Shown: positions 52,795-63,400, counted from the stretch's first letter. The stretch: DNA of 64,000 nt from Heloderma charlesbogerti (GCA_026122225.1 JANEZZ010001374.1:62001-126000); one strand, 5' to 3'. Program-made: numbers and translations. Notes: a model not told the origin generated them from the sequence alone.

Positions 52795-52965
52795 TGCTTT
52801 GTATGCAGAAAGGCCTTGTTTCGGTTTCTGGCATATCCAGTTAAATGGGTTGAACAGCAGTTGCTGGGAAAGACTTTTGTCTGAGACTCTACGGAGTTGC
52901 TTGCAATCATAGTAGATAATAATGAGTTAGATAGTTTGACCTAGTATAAGGCAGCTTCCTGGGCT
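52795..52965 (+). mobile_element. MIR-like tRNA-derived SINE
   Basis: Same family as 30779: CACATGCTTTGTATGCAGAA then GAGACTCTACGGAGTTGC..ATGAGTTAGATAGTTTGACC and TATAAGGCAGCTTCCTGGG. Confidence 0.7.
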
Positions 52966-53424
52966 ATTTCTCCATATGGCCATATATCTGGGGATAACGT
53001 TGTGGAGGAAAAACTACCAGAAATGAAATGCTGTGTAAATTGACCCTTAAAGTGGGAGCTAATGAGAATTGTAAAATTTTCTTTTCATTACTTATATTGT
53101 TTGACTGTGATCCACAATCTGGCAAAACCTAGAAACAAGTGTACAATTTACAGTTTAAATTGTAGTACTCCAGTAAATGGATCCAGTTCTAATGGATAAA
53201 TCAGAATTTTATATGTTCCAATTCTGGATAATATGGCCTTGATCAAAACTGGGTTTCTCTTTCCACAATGGAGAACTGCAGAAAGCTTGCAACTGGTTTA
53301 ATACATAGAACACTCCATGTTTGTCACATTATATATCCTAAGATATCTCTCTTAACTCCAAAATTCTAAGAAGGTAAAAGCCTACCCAAATTAGGAATTT
53401 GAAAACCAGACAGGGAAGGACCAC

Positions 53425-53582
53425 AACTCAGTGGCAGAGCACATGTCCAGGTCCTTGACATCTCCAGCTTAAAGCATCAGGTAATAAGAGGTGATAAAGA
53501 CCTTTGACCTTGGAGAGCCTCTTCCAATCATAGTTGACAATACTGAGTTAGATGAACCAGTGATCTGACTCTATATGTGCTC
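53425..53582 (+). mobile_element. MIR-like tRNA-derived SINE
   Basis: CAACTCAGTGGCAGAGCACATG (tRNA-like A-box region), then CTTGGAGAGCCTCTTCCAATC and AATACTGAGTTAGATGAACC. Older and more diverged than its siblings. Confidence 0.7.
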
Positions 53583-53734
53583 TTTAGTATCCAAAGGGAT
53601 ATGAGCATGCAGCAGAACACTTTTCACACAGTTGGATCACTGCTTCTTGATTTTGCTGTAGCAGTTCCCACTGTTAAAGAGAAATGCATATTTTTAAACT
53701 GTACAGCAGCTTGTCTAGTGGTGGCGCAAACTGC

Positions 53735-54354
53735 TAGGGGTACATGAAAGTCACTTACCTGGTCTCGCAGCTTTTCGCGGTGGGGGGGAGGTGCTTCGCT
53801 GCTCTCCCCGCGAAGTTCAGGCCGGGGGGGGGGAAGGCTTCCCGCCTCGCCCAGCCGAAATTCAGGCCGGGGAGGAGGCGCCTCGCCTCGCTCAGCCGCG
53901 AAATTAAAAGTTTAAAAAAAAAACAAAACGCCCCCGTGATAGGCTACGTGACGATTAACGTAGCCTATCACGGCTAGATCTGCAAAGTCAGCCATGATAG
54001 GCTACGTAAATCGTCACGTAGCCTATCACGGCTGACTTTGCAGATCTAGCCGTGATAGGCTACGTTAATCGTCACGTAGCCTATCATGGGGGCGTTTTTT
54101 TTTTCTTTTATTGGAATGGCGGCGGCGGCAGCCGGTTGAAAGATCGGCTGCCGCCCCCACCCCTGACGAAGACCCGACGAACCGCCGCCGGGACCCGCTG
54201 CCGGGAGGGACATTCGGGAAAGGTAAGTCCCGTCCCGGGGGGGGTGCGGGGGCGGGGGGGTGCGGAGAATTTCTCCCCGAAACTTCTTCGGGGGGCCGAA
54301 CACGTTGGCGCTCGGCCCCCCCAAGTTTCGGGGAGAAATTCTCCGCCATCCCTA
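53735..54354. mobile_element. Nested-palindrome hAT-like element, copy 11 (620 bp, centre deleted)
   Basis: Perfect 8-bp TSD CAAACTGC (53727-53734, 54355-54362). Left end TAGGGGTACATGAAAGTCAC; right end AATTCTCCGCCATCCCTA. It holds three 37-bp palindromes instead of four (53936-53970, 53994-54030, 54050-54086). The A-tract, ATGGCGGCCCCC hairpin, TAGTCTACGTAAA hairpins and centre are all missing. This fits deletion by recombination between repeated palindromes. Confidence 0.94.
54116..54222 (+). other. Micro-ORF with early stop, splice donor kept (copy 11)
   Basis: ATGGCGGCGGCGGCAGCC opens MAAAAAG, but codon 8 is TGA where copies 3 and 9 have CGA (a CpG to TpG change). Donor AAAG|GTAAGTCCC is intact (GT at 54223-54224). 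This is the A-type copy with a broken micro-ORF. Confidence 0.5.
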
Positions 54355-54362
54355 CAAACTGC

Positions 54363-55800
54363 TTCAGTGAAATTGGGAAAGATAGTTCAGGCTGTGTGCC
54401 TGGTTCCCACTGTATCTAGTTCAGTAATTAGGAAGGTTGCAAATATACAGGCTGATCCATCAGATTCTGCTTTCCTTGGAAAAACAATGCTTACTTCAGA
54501 TGTATTCTGGTATTTGAAACTGTCCCAAATTGTACTGACTTAGACATTCCTTTATCTCTTATAATATCAAAAAGCTGTCAGTAGATATTTTTGGTAACTA
54601 GGCTCTTTAAATACAATCTTTGTATGGGATAATATCATTAATACAGATGCGCAGATGACGCAGTGTTAGGGCTGAATCAAAATGATTTCATGCACAATAT
54701 GGTTCACTGCAAGTTCATCTGAAACACTAGCATTTGGGCTTTGACTTGTGTCTAAACCACTTCAGTCTGCTTTGATCTTTTGTAATGATTTCACAATCTT
54801 TTTGTCTGACTGTAGCTGATTATCTTTTCAGCTCTGCCACAAAATAGAAGAGCAGGGGGGAAAGAACAGTAGCTGGACAATAAAGCCTGCAGAAAGATAG
54901 TGCAGGCACCATAGCTGAGACATAGGCAAATAGTTCTCTCTTTTTAAAAATAGAAAGAAAAGAAGTCTTACAGTCACTTAACTGGGTAAGTAAAAATTCC
55001 TTGTGGGTAAATAGTTGATGAAATTCCACTTTGAGACGCACAGGTGTGTGGACTTCAGGGAAGATTGGTAGTGTCCAAGTCTTCAATTAGTATTTTCTGA
55101 ACCACTGTATAAATAAATTAGTAAGAAAAGAGTTTGCATTACTTATTTATTTCAGGAATTTCTATATTTGGGGCATATTATGAACCTGATTAATGTTGCA
55201 TGCATTGTTCATGTTCGCACGTCACGGTAAGCCACCCTGCAAATAAGCTACACAGTGTGGGTTGTTTGCAGAACAACCCACGGTACCCCCGGCATCCGCG
55301 CAGGCTTACTTCCCTCCTTCCTTAGTCCTCCAGCCCTTATCCCAGTGCCCTTCACGGCAGAACCCGTCTTGTCTCTTTGTCCTGGCTACCTCCCTGCTAT
55401 GATTGCAACCCCTTTTTGTTCGCCACATTAAAAAAAAAGTGCCTCTGGAGTACTCAGTTGGGGTCATGTTTTCTTAATTATTTTTTCATAATGTTTTTAT
55501 TAGTATTAGTATTCAGTCTTTACAAGTGTGGAAGTCCACACTTATGGCTGTCGCCTTGCCTTGTCAATGTCCTTCTAAGTTTCATCTGTCAAAGGCAGCT
55601 TAGTGCAGTAGGTAACCTACAAGGAAATTGACAAGACCACACTGCATATAGGCAGATTTGTGCACACTTGCCAAAAACCAGGGGAAAAGTAATACTAAGG
55701 CAGAGGGGGGGGGGAAATGGAGGGGGGACAGGAGAAGTAGGTGCACCAAAAAAAGGGGGAGGGAGACAATATGTCCCCCTTAGCAAGGTAATCCTCTCTC
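54363..55800. other. No gene seen
   Basis: Unique sequence. A short hairpin (GTGGGTTGTTTGCAGAACAACCCAC at 55258-55282; pairs GTGGGTTGTT with AACAACCCAC) is present. No coding evidence. Confidence 0.45.
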
Positions 55801-55802
55801 TT

Positions 55803-56205
55803 TTAAGTGTTGAACTGACACTTGTCACTATCCTGCTTCCATTCAACACTTCCTCGAGTCTCCAGCAAATGCAGAAAGGGAAGATACTGGCTCCCCACAG
55901 CTTTTTTGCAGCTCCCTTTCACAGCAGTTACTGCTGTGGTTACTGTGTGGTGGGGTCTAAGCTGTAGGAAATATTTGTGTAAATTTAAAAGCAAGGAAGT
56001 AAATGGTGGGGAAACTGGCACAACTGTAGAGGCTTGGCAGTAAAAGCAGAATTTTGCACAACTTAAACTGTTGCAAAACAGATCCACAAAAGGCGGGGGG
56101 AGCCAATATCTCCCCTTTTTGGACTTGTTGGAGACTCGGGGAAGTGTTGACTGGAAGCAGGACAGTGACAAGTGTCAGTTTCACAAAATCTGTGCATCCC
56201 TACAC
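55803..56205. mobile_element. Fold-back element with ~95-bp inverted arms
   Basis: The left arm about 55810-55915 (GAACTGACACTTGTCACTAT..TCAACACTTCCTCGAGTCTC) is the imperfect complement of the right arm about 56095-56190 (GAGACTCGGGGAAGTGTTGA..GACAGTGACAAGTGTCAGTT). Translations on the two strands give the same peptide (RVSSKCRKGRYWLP and RVSNKSKKGRYWLP), which confirms the symmetry. The right flank GTGCATCCCTACAC resembles a hAT-type end. It is a non-coding MITE. Confidence 0.75.
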
Positions 56206-57029
56206 ATAGCTGCTCTGTATGTGCTCTAACGTTTAGCTTGGCCGTGTTCAGCTCTAACTTCTGCTGCAGGGAGCATCCGCAACTAGGGAAGGCTTCATGT
56301 TGCAGACATTACAACTGAACACACGATCAGCCAGCACAAGGAGCGTGTTCATGGGAGCAGGTCTAAAAGCAAGTAACGACTGAACATGGCTTCTATCTGA
56401 CCTTTTTTCCAACCTATAGCAAATATAGTTCTGGGAATCCACATAGGGCTCAATGGAGCCCTTGAGCTCCTTCTCGTACCAGCATATGGAGTAGTCCAAA
56501 CACCTGGTGATGCCATTACTTATAATGTACACCTATTACGAGTTATAGCAGTCCTGGTTTTCCCCAGGGGTGTTTAAATCCATTACTTTACTTGTGCTTA
56601 GGATAACATTGTTTTATGCCTGGATTGGCTGAACGTACTATGAATCCTGACATAGTAAGGATTCTACTGGCATTTTCCCCTTTGCTAGTCAGTAGGGCTT
56701 GCCTGTTGTACTCCTGGCTCCAGCTCAGTCTCTCAGCTCCAGCTAATGTCTTCAGGAATCCTGAGCTGGAGAACAGGCCCTTCTGATCCAGCAAAGATCT
56801 TGTGTCACCATAAAGAGCAACAGATTTATTGTGGTATTAGCTTTTGTGGACTAGAGCCCATTTTGTCAGTTGTTGTTATCAGTTGACACCCACACACAGG
56901 GGTATAGACAAAAAAAACCCAGTTGTATAAATTAGTGGGTCCAAAGGGCTATGAACCTGCAAGGAGTAGCAGTTGGTTTGTGACATATCTATGCAGATGT
57001 ATATTTATATTTTATTTTAGTACAGGTAT
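56206..57029. other. No gene; dispersed repeat pieces
   Basis: Positions 56818-56880 (CAACAGATTTATTGTGGTAT, TAGCTTTTGTGGACTAGAGC) match a dispersed sauropsid repeat that may share origin with 37530-37600. No ORF with a domain. Confidence 0.45.
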
Positions 57030-57140
57030 AATCCACCTTTCTCAAGGTAGCATACATGGGGTTCCCTGGTGTCCTCCCATCCAGACACTGGCTTAGGCTC
57101 AGATCTGCTTAGCTTTAACAAGGTGGCTGCATTACATGCT
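57030..57140 (-). mobile_element. 5S-rRNA-derived SINE fragment
   Basis: On the minus strand, AAGCTAAGCAGATCTGAGCC..AGTGTCTGGATGGGAGGACACC resembles the 3' half of 5S rRNA (AAGCTAAGCAG, CTTGGATGGGAGACC), as in 5S-headed SINEs. It is not a 5S gene, since the front of the RNA is absent. Confidence 0.65.
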
Positions 57141-57685
57141 CTCAGAACATGTCCTAGGACAATATAAGAACAGAGGTCTTCTGTTCAGTCACTCAGAGCA
57201 ATGCTGTCTTCCTTGCTGAGCTATGCTAATTTAACACCTGTAGTGGGAAAGAAATGGACTTAATCAAAACTCTGGGTTTCTTTCCACTACAGGTATTAAT
57301 TTAACACTCCTTGCATGTCATGGTTTTCTGGTTTCATCGTTGATAAAAAAATATTCTCTCTGTACAATGTGTATATAAAATCTCTGTACCATGTGTATAC
57401 AAAATCTGCTGACTGAAGACAGCACTTCATATATCTGACAAAGTGGGCTGTCCAACCACCCCTTTGGAATCCTCCAGATCCAGATATGGCCACCCACATC
57501 CCTGACTTAGATCTGACAATATAGAATAAATAAATTGAGGAATATGGAAGACTGTAAAGCTGAAATGAATAAAATGACACCACAGAGGATGAAAGGAAAC
57601 TGCTAGAGATTATACCATATTCACACTAAAACAAAGGAATTATTCACTATAATTCTGCTAAAGAAAGAATCTCATTCAAAAATAA
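57141..57685. other. No gene seen
   Basis: Includes a 36-base near-duplication at 57357-57410 (ATCTCTGTACCATGTGTATA repeated as TCTGTACAATGTGTATATAA). The 95-codon minus frame has no domain. Confidence 0.45.
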
Positions 57686-57689
57686 CTTG

Positions 57690-57815
57690 GGTTGAATCCA
57701 GACTAAGTTAGTCACACTTTAGTCCTATTGAAATCCAAAGAAACAAGTTAGTCATAACTAACTTAAGTCCCACTGATTTCAGTGAGATTAATACATGACT
57801 AACTTACTCTGGATT
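57690..57815. mobile_element. Palindromic MITE (ACTAACTTAAG type)
   Basis: TTGAATCCAGACTAAGTTAG on the left mirrors GACTAACTTACTCTGGATTC on the right. Internal AAGTTAGTCATAACTAACTT is itself a palindrome, so arms of ~60 bp fold back. Confidence 0.75.
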
Positions 57816-57924
57816 CAAATCATTGCACTCAAAGTAAATGCAGTTTATGTTTGGATATAATCTGGGGAGATCTATCTCCAATATCAGAGGCAATATGCCA
57901 CTGAATATCAGTTGCTGGGGAACA

Positions 57925-58060
57925 CACACAGGATGGTATTATTATGGTTCTGTCCTGCTTATGGGCTTCCCATAGGCTTCTAGTTGGCCACTATGGGAAC
58001 AGAAGGCTGGACTAGGTAGGCCCTTGGTCTGATCCAGCACAGCTTACATTCTTATGATGT
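57925..58060 (+). mobile_element. CR1/L3-like interspersed repeat fragment
   Basis: TTCTGTCCTGCTTATGGGCT, TAGTTGGCCACTATGGGAAC, AGGCTGGACTAGGTAGGCCC and TTGGTCTGATCCAGCACAGC. This is the opposite-strand counterpart of the fragment at 3779-4055. Confidence 0.65.
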
Positions 58061-58233
58061 GTTAACTCCTTTTTCAGCTCAGAGTTTTAAGTATGATCAA
58101 GGACTGAGCTTCCAAGCACTGAACACTGATTTTTTTCCTTGAGAGGATGAAAATGTGACAGAAAGTGGTGAATGACAAAAACTAATCTACATAATGAACA
58201 TGGTGCTGTAAACCAAAAAACTGATGTAGTGCA

Positions 58234-58402
58234 TTGTTGTTGTTGTTCAGTTGTTAAGTCATGTCTGACTCTTCGTGACCCCATGGACCATAGCACACCA
58301 GGCCTTCCTGTCCTCCACTCTCTCCTGGAGTGTGCTCAAGTTCATATTCATTGCATCAGTGATGCTATGTAGCCATCTCATCCTCTGCCGTCCCCTTCTC
58401 CA
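58234..58402 (-). mobile_element. RTE-BovB LINE 3' tail
   Basis: TTGTTGTTGTTGTTCAGTTG, GACTCTTCGTGACCCCATGG and TCATCCTCTGCCGTCCCCTT match the antisense of the complete BovB at 14940-15107. 5'-truncated. Confidence 0.92.
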
Positions 58403-61400
58403 TGCATGCAAGTATTGCAGCCAACCCACGTGGAGATGATCAGAAAGTGCGTTGGGTACTCTCTTTGTGGGCTGCTGAATTTACATCTTGTGCTCTTGGC
58501 GCCACTGTATGTCCCAGAAGATTGGATCTTCACATTATGAGCAAGCAGAAATTTAATTTGAGCCTCTAGAAAGGCTGGCATGGAATTTCACTGGCATTAA
58601 AAGTTGTAATTCTGCTTTAGAGATTTGTCTGACAAGAGACCAAATTAAAATAAAAAGTAGATGAGTTTTTTTTTAAAGTGCCTTGGGAATTCTGGGCTAT
58701 TGGAACTTTTATTATATAGTTATTAATTGGGGCATCTGTTGCATCTCCAAGAAAATATACAGCGAAAACATACAGTTCTGAAATTAGACTAGTTTTTTTC
58801 ACCTTGAAAAAATATAATCTAGCCTCTGAACATTAAAACAAGTTTCTCTAACATAATTAAATGCTGTATTGATCTTGTAAGTTATATGTTACACGGTATA
58901 TCTGAGATCATAAACTTCAAATGCATGGAAAATTGTTTATGTGGCTTTGTACTAACAGTAGATCTGTTTCATGATATTACTCTACATAAGTTTTTCCTGT
59001 AAACTCACTTTTCTTTATAAGTGTGATTCACAGAAAAAGGTTCCACAGAGATTTAGTCTTCGTTTGCCCTACTTACCTGGCAGCACTAGTGCTGCTGTGA
59101 CTAGGTGCTACTCGTGGCCCTCTAAGGAGAGGGAACCAGGATATCCAACTAGGATATCTAGTTGGCCATCATTTTGCAAGGCTGCTGTATATATTACATA
59201 TATTTTTGGCTGTTCATAAGATAAAAACAATAAAATCTAAATAAAAGGAACCAGAACACAGCAAATAAAAGCACCACATAAAAAAGATACAAGCAGTAAC
59301 ACAAAAATCATTGTTCATGGAAAGCACAGGTAAATAAGACAGTTTGGACCTGTTGCTTGAAATGTAATAGAGTCGGTGCCAGGCAGGACTGCCTGATGAA
59401 GATTGTTTTATAATTGGGGTGGCCTTAACATTTATAGTACTTATGAACACACATTTTCATTTTTGAAAAATGGCCTCTGATTTGTTTGCCTTCCTTTGCC
59501 ATGTGCCTTAGTCAATTTCTTCAACGTCTGCTAACGCACTAGAGCAACTGGGAGCAGGAAGCCCCATGTGAACTACAGCTGTGATGTTGTGTTTGTCAAT
59601 TTGCTCAGTTATGTGCTGGTTGGATGGCTGCTGGTAAGGCTGCAGCCCTTTACACACTGAACTCAGTGGGGCTTACTTTTGAGTAGACATGTATGCAATT
59701 GCGCTGAAGTGTGGTTCAGATCACATGGGCCATTTTAGCAAGCAACCAGTTCCACCCTTAAAGGCAGCCTAGAAATAATAATAGATAGACCAGTATTCAA
59801 CCAGACCTTAGAATACCATGGGTGCAGACACTGCCTTAGTTTTCTCTTCATGATTGCAGGAAAGCTTTAAATAGAACCTGCCATTTGTAAACTTCATGAA
59901 TCATGCATCCATCTCTCTCTGTGTGTATGTGAAAGACAGAGAAATACATTATTAATCTATTAACTTAGTAATTCTAAAGCCTGCTTTTAAAATACTGTTG
60001 TAGGAAACATATCTTTAAAAAAACCAGGACACTTATTTTTCCCCAGTATAGGCAGAAATACAACTATTAGGCACATGCATATAAAGAATTATTTCCTGTG
60101 ATCTATATAAACTAAACTAATAATAATAACAATAGTAATATTGAGGATGATGATACAAAACTAACAGCATGACTTCACAGCTATTCTGCAAGTCACATTT
60201 ACTAGAACCGGTGCCCATATACCAAGCATTTGGATAGGGGTAAATACGACAGACATTGTTTACTAGAACTTTCAGTAAAGGAAAACTAGCTTGGCCCTAT
60301 GTACCTCCCAGACAAGGAGGTGGTCCAAGGACACTCTGCCCTCTGCCACCACCCAGACGAGCATGCGTCACTGGGTATTTCTTCATATTGTTTTAATGTA
60401 CTGCAAACTGCCTTGGAGATCATTTGATCAAAGGCAGGATATGCATTATGAAATTAAATACTTCTACAAGCCAGATCCAGTTATGATACTCAGCGTGGTA
60501 TGTTGATTAGAGCAGGTGGGAGAATTGTTTCAGCTCTAGGGGCCAGATTAACTCCCTGAATACCACCACCTTAAAGGGCAGATTACATCAGTCCATGGTC
60601 TTCTCCCTCCTGAAGCCCCCCTGATGTCATTGGACTCCTTTCTCCAAGGAGAGAGGTATGGAGCAATCACTGCACAGAGAAAGGGAATGAGCAGAGAAAT
60701 GTTGCTTTTATCTCTGATCATTGATTAGAGATAACCGCAAGTTTGACCTGCTCAGCACTAAAGAGAGGCTGCCTTTTCCTAGTGCTGAGCACTGGGCAAG
60801 GCCTTGAAGAAAAGCTGGTAGGCCAGATGTGGAACCCCTCATGAGCCAGATGCAGCTGGCAGGCTGCAGGTTCCCCCATTCTTGGGTTAGACTACAATAC
60901 TGGATTAGCAGTAGCAGGGCAAGTCACCAGGTTCAAAAGCCCACTTAGCCATGAAAGTCATTAGGTCAGTTTGGGCCAGTAAGTATCTCTCAGCTCACAG
61001 GGTTGTTGCGAGGGTAAAAAAGCGGGGCTAGAACTATGTACGCCACCCTGACCTCCATGAAAAAAGGAAAGGATGTAAATATAATTAATAATAATAGGGC
61101 AATTTTCTGTCTCTTGCATAATGGATGAATGCAAGAAGATAGTCTGGCTGTGTGAGGACTCTCTGAAGCAGAAAGAATGTGGGGCAGGGATACCACTGTT
61201 GAGGCATCCTTTTATAATCATGGCTGGGTGTGTGCTGTGTGGATTTAAGCTTTTGAGCACAATGTTTTGCCATTGCTAAAAATCTGTAATGTTGAACTGC
61301 TTAAACATACACACACACACACACACACACGTGTGTGTGTGTGTGTGTGTTTCACGATGGTGGCCTGATATTGAGTCTTGGTATACATTAGTCTGGCTGT

Positions 61401-61585
61401 TTTGATTTAAGGCCAAAATCTGAGCTGTGCCAAAATAGCCCCATTTATTACATTGACAGGTAAAGAAAAACACACTGAAGTGCTGGAATGTGAAAATCAT
61501 AATTGTAGTAGTAAATGATTTACATAAAATAATTATTATTTATATAGCACCTAAAACTGAGCACAGTGCAAATAATTTGATGTGG
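58403..61585. other. No gene; microsatellite at 61307
   Basis: AT-rich, with a short dispersed motif at 59655-59700 (CAGTGGGGCTTACTTTTGAG), an L2/SINE-like scrap at 60985-61060 (CTCACAGGGTTGTTGCGAGG) and the GT/CA tract at 61307-61352. No ORF has a domain. Confidence 0.5.
61307..61352. repeat. (AC)n-(GT)n inverted microsatellite
   Basis: An ACACAC run turns into GTGTGT at 61330/61331, forming a perfect low-complexity palindrome. Confidence 0.9.
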
Positions 61586-61589
61586 ATGT

Positions 61590-61722
61590 ATAGCTCCATG
61601 AGGGAGCACGTGCTTCACATGCAAAAGATCCCAGTTTCAATCACCGGCAGCTCAAAGTAGAGCTCAGAAAAGACTTCTGTCTGGAACTCTGGAGAGCCAC
61701 TGCCAGCAGGCAATACTAAGCA
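61590..61722 (+). mobile_element. MIR-like tRNA-derived SINE
   Basis: GAGGGAGCACGTGCTTCACATG and AGATCCCAGTTTCAATCACC (A- and B-box-like), then GGAACTCTGGAGAGCCACTG. Same family as 52795. Confidence 0.7.
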
Positions 61723-61731
61723 GGCCAAATG

Positions 61732-61958
61732 TAGGGATGTACGAATTGTGTACCTTCTGTGCTGCTTGACTTCCTCAGTTTGCGGCCAGTGCTCCGTACC
61801 ATCGTTCGCAAGCCCCCGGAATTCTCTTTTTTTTCTGCTCCAAGAATTACGAAGATAAATCCGTACCGACAGCCGTAAGTCTGCATAACCTCCGTAAGAA
61901 AGGCTATTTTTCCTAGATATTTACGTATTTTTCCCCCTGCCCTGAGACGTGCTGTAAT
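61732..61958. other. Unclassified sequence starting with a hAT-like end
   Basis: Begins TAGGGATGTACGAATTGTGT directly after a SINE, then CGTAAG-rich AT sequence unlike the nested-palindrome copies, which it precedes. It could be the left end of a different, related element whose right end I could not find. Confidence 0.35.
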
Positions 61959-62908
61959 TAGGAGTGCTCGGAAGTCACTTACCTCGTCTCGCAGCTTGCT
62001 TTGCGGTGGGGGGGAGGCGCTTCGCTTCTCCCCCCCGAAATTCAGGCCGGGGGGGGGAGGCGCCTCGCCTCGCCTGGCTGAAATTAAGGCTGGGGGGAGG
62101 CACCTTGCCTCGCCCGGCCGAAATTCAGGCCGGGGAGGAGGCGCCTCGCCCAGCCGCGAAATAAAAAGTTAAAAAAAAACCCGCCCCCATGATAGGCTAC
62201 GTGACGATTTAAGTAGCCTATCACGGCTAGATCTGCAAAGTCAGCCGTGATAGGCTATGTTAATCATCACGTAGCCTATCACGGGTGACTTAAAAAAAAA
62301 AAAAAAGCGCGTACGCAAATGGCGGCCCCCATAGGGAGCCGCCATTCGCGTTCCTTATTTGGTCGCTGTAGTCTACGTAAAGATTTACGTAGACTACGGC
62401 GAAAATAAGGGCAATGCGTTGCCCTTATTTTCGCCGTAGTCTACGTAATCTTTACGTAGACTACAGCGACCAAATAAGGAACGCGAATGGCGGCTCCCTA
62501 TGGGGGCCGCCATTAGCCGTACGCGCCTTTTTTTTTTTTTTAAGTCACCCGTGATAGGCTACGTGATGATTTATGTAGCCTATCACGGCTGACTTTGCAA
62601 ATCTAGCCGTGATAGGCTACGTTAATCGTCACGTAGCCTATCATGGGGGCGGGGTTTTTTTTTTACTTTTCTTGGAATGGCGGCGGCGGCAGCCGGTCAA
62701 AAGACCGGCTGCCGCCCCCGCCCCTGTCGAAGCCCTGCCGAACCGCTGCTGCGACCCGCCACCAGGAGCGACATTCGGGAAAGGTAAGTCCCATCCCAGG
62801 GGGGGGGCGGGGTGTGTGGAGAATTTCTCCCCGAAACTACTTCGGGGGGCCGAATACGTTGGCACTCAGCCCCCCGAAGTTTTGGCGAGAAATTCTCTGA
62901 CACCCCTA
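61959..62908. mobile_element. Nested-palindrome hAT-like element, copy 12 (complete, 950 bp)
   Basis: Perfect 8-bp TSD GCTGTAAT (61951-61958, 62909-62916). Left end TAGGAGTGCTCGGAAGTCAC; right end AATTCTCTGACACCCCTA. It has three tandem ~45-bp GC-rich units at the left end (GAAATTCAGGCCGGGG type, 62036-62160), then the full module series. The centre is at about 62415 (GGGCAATGCGTTGCCC). The left donor is intact (ACTTACCTCG). Confidence 0.95.
62677..62783 (+). other. Conserved micro-ORF ending at splice donor (copy 12)
   Basis: ATGGCGGCGGCGGCAGCC opens MAAAAAGQKTGCRPRPCRSP..SDIRE and stays open for 35 codons to GGAAAG|GTAAGT (GT at 62784-62785). Confidence 0.55.
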
Positions 62909-63017
62909 GCTGTAATTACTTTCAGCCAAAACACTTCCTCCTCCTCGGGGCTTCCCAAAACAAGGCTGCCCTAGGTGTGCCTGAGTGATGCACTCTTTAT
63001 TTAAAGCAACGCTGTTT

Positions 63018-63097
63018 GAAAGAAAGAAAGAAAGAAAGAAAGAAAGAAAAGAAAGAAAGAAAGAAAGAAAGAAAAAGAAAGAAAGAAAGAAAGAAAC
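63018..63097. repeat. (GAAA)n microsatellite
   Basis: About 19 GAAA units with two interruptions. Confidence 0.95.
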
Positions 63098-63104
63098 TTT
63101 TTAA

Positions 63105-63400
63105 AATTACCATGCCAGTCTGGAGCCCTGCATGAGTATTATTCCCCCTGCTAGGCTTTCTATTTCCACATCCAGCTTTGTTGGTGACATTGTGAGGCTA
63201 AAATGGAGAGGAGAGTCAACTTTGTGCATGTCTACTCAGAAGTAAATCTTACTGAGTTCGCTGCGACTTACTCCTACACGTGTCAGCACCCCACTTGCCC
63301 CCAGCTCAGCTTTGTATTTCCACATCCAGCTCATGATCAAACCTCCTGTTATTTATCTCACTGGGTGACTTTGGACTGGACTCTCACCACTACATCATAT
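63105..63400. repeat. Diverged copy of the 63.6-64 kb inverted-repeat unit
   Basis: TTTCCACATCCAGCT, TGCATGTCTACTCAGAAGTA, CGTGTCAGCACCCCACTTGC and CAGCTCAGCTTTGTATTTCC match 63770-63890, so the segment is duplicated in tandem within 0.7 kb. Non-coding. Confidence 0.75.

Noticed and set aside
57030..57140. 5S rRNA gene
   Set aside because: Only a diverged 3' half-like segment is present, fused to other repeat sequence. This fits a 5S-derived SINE.
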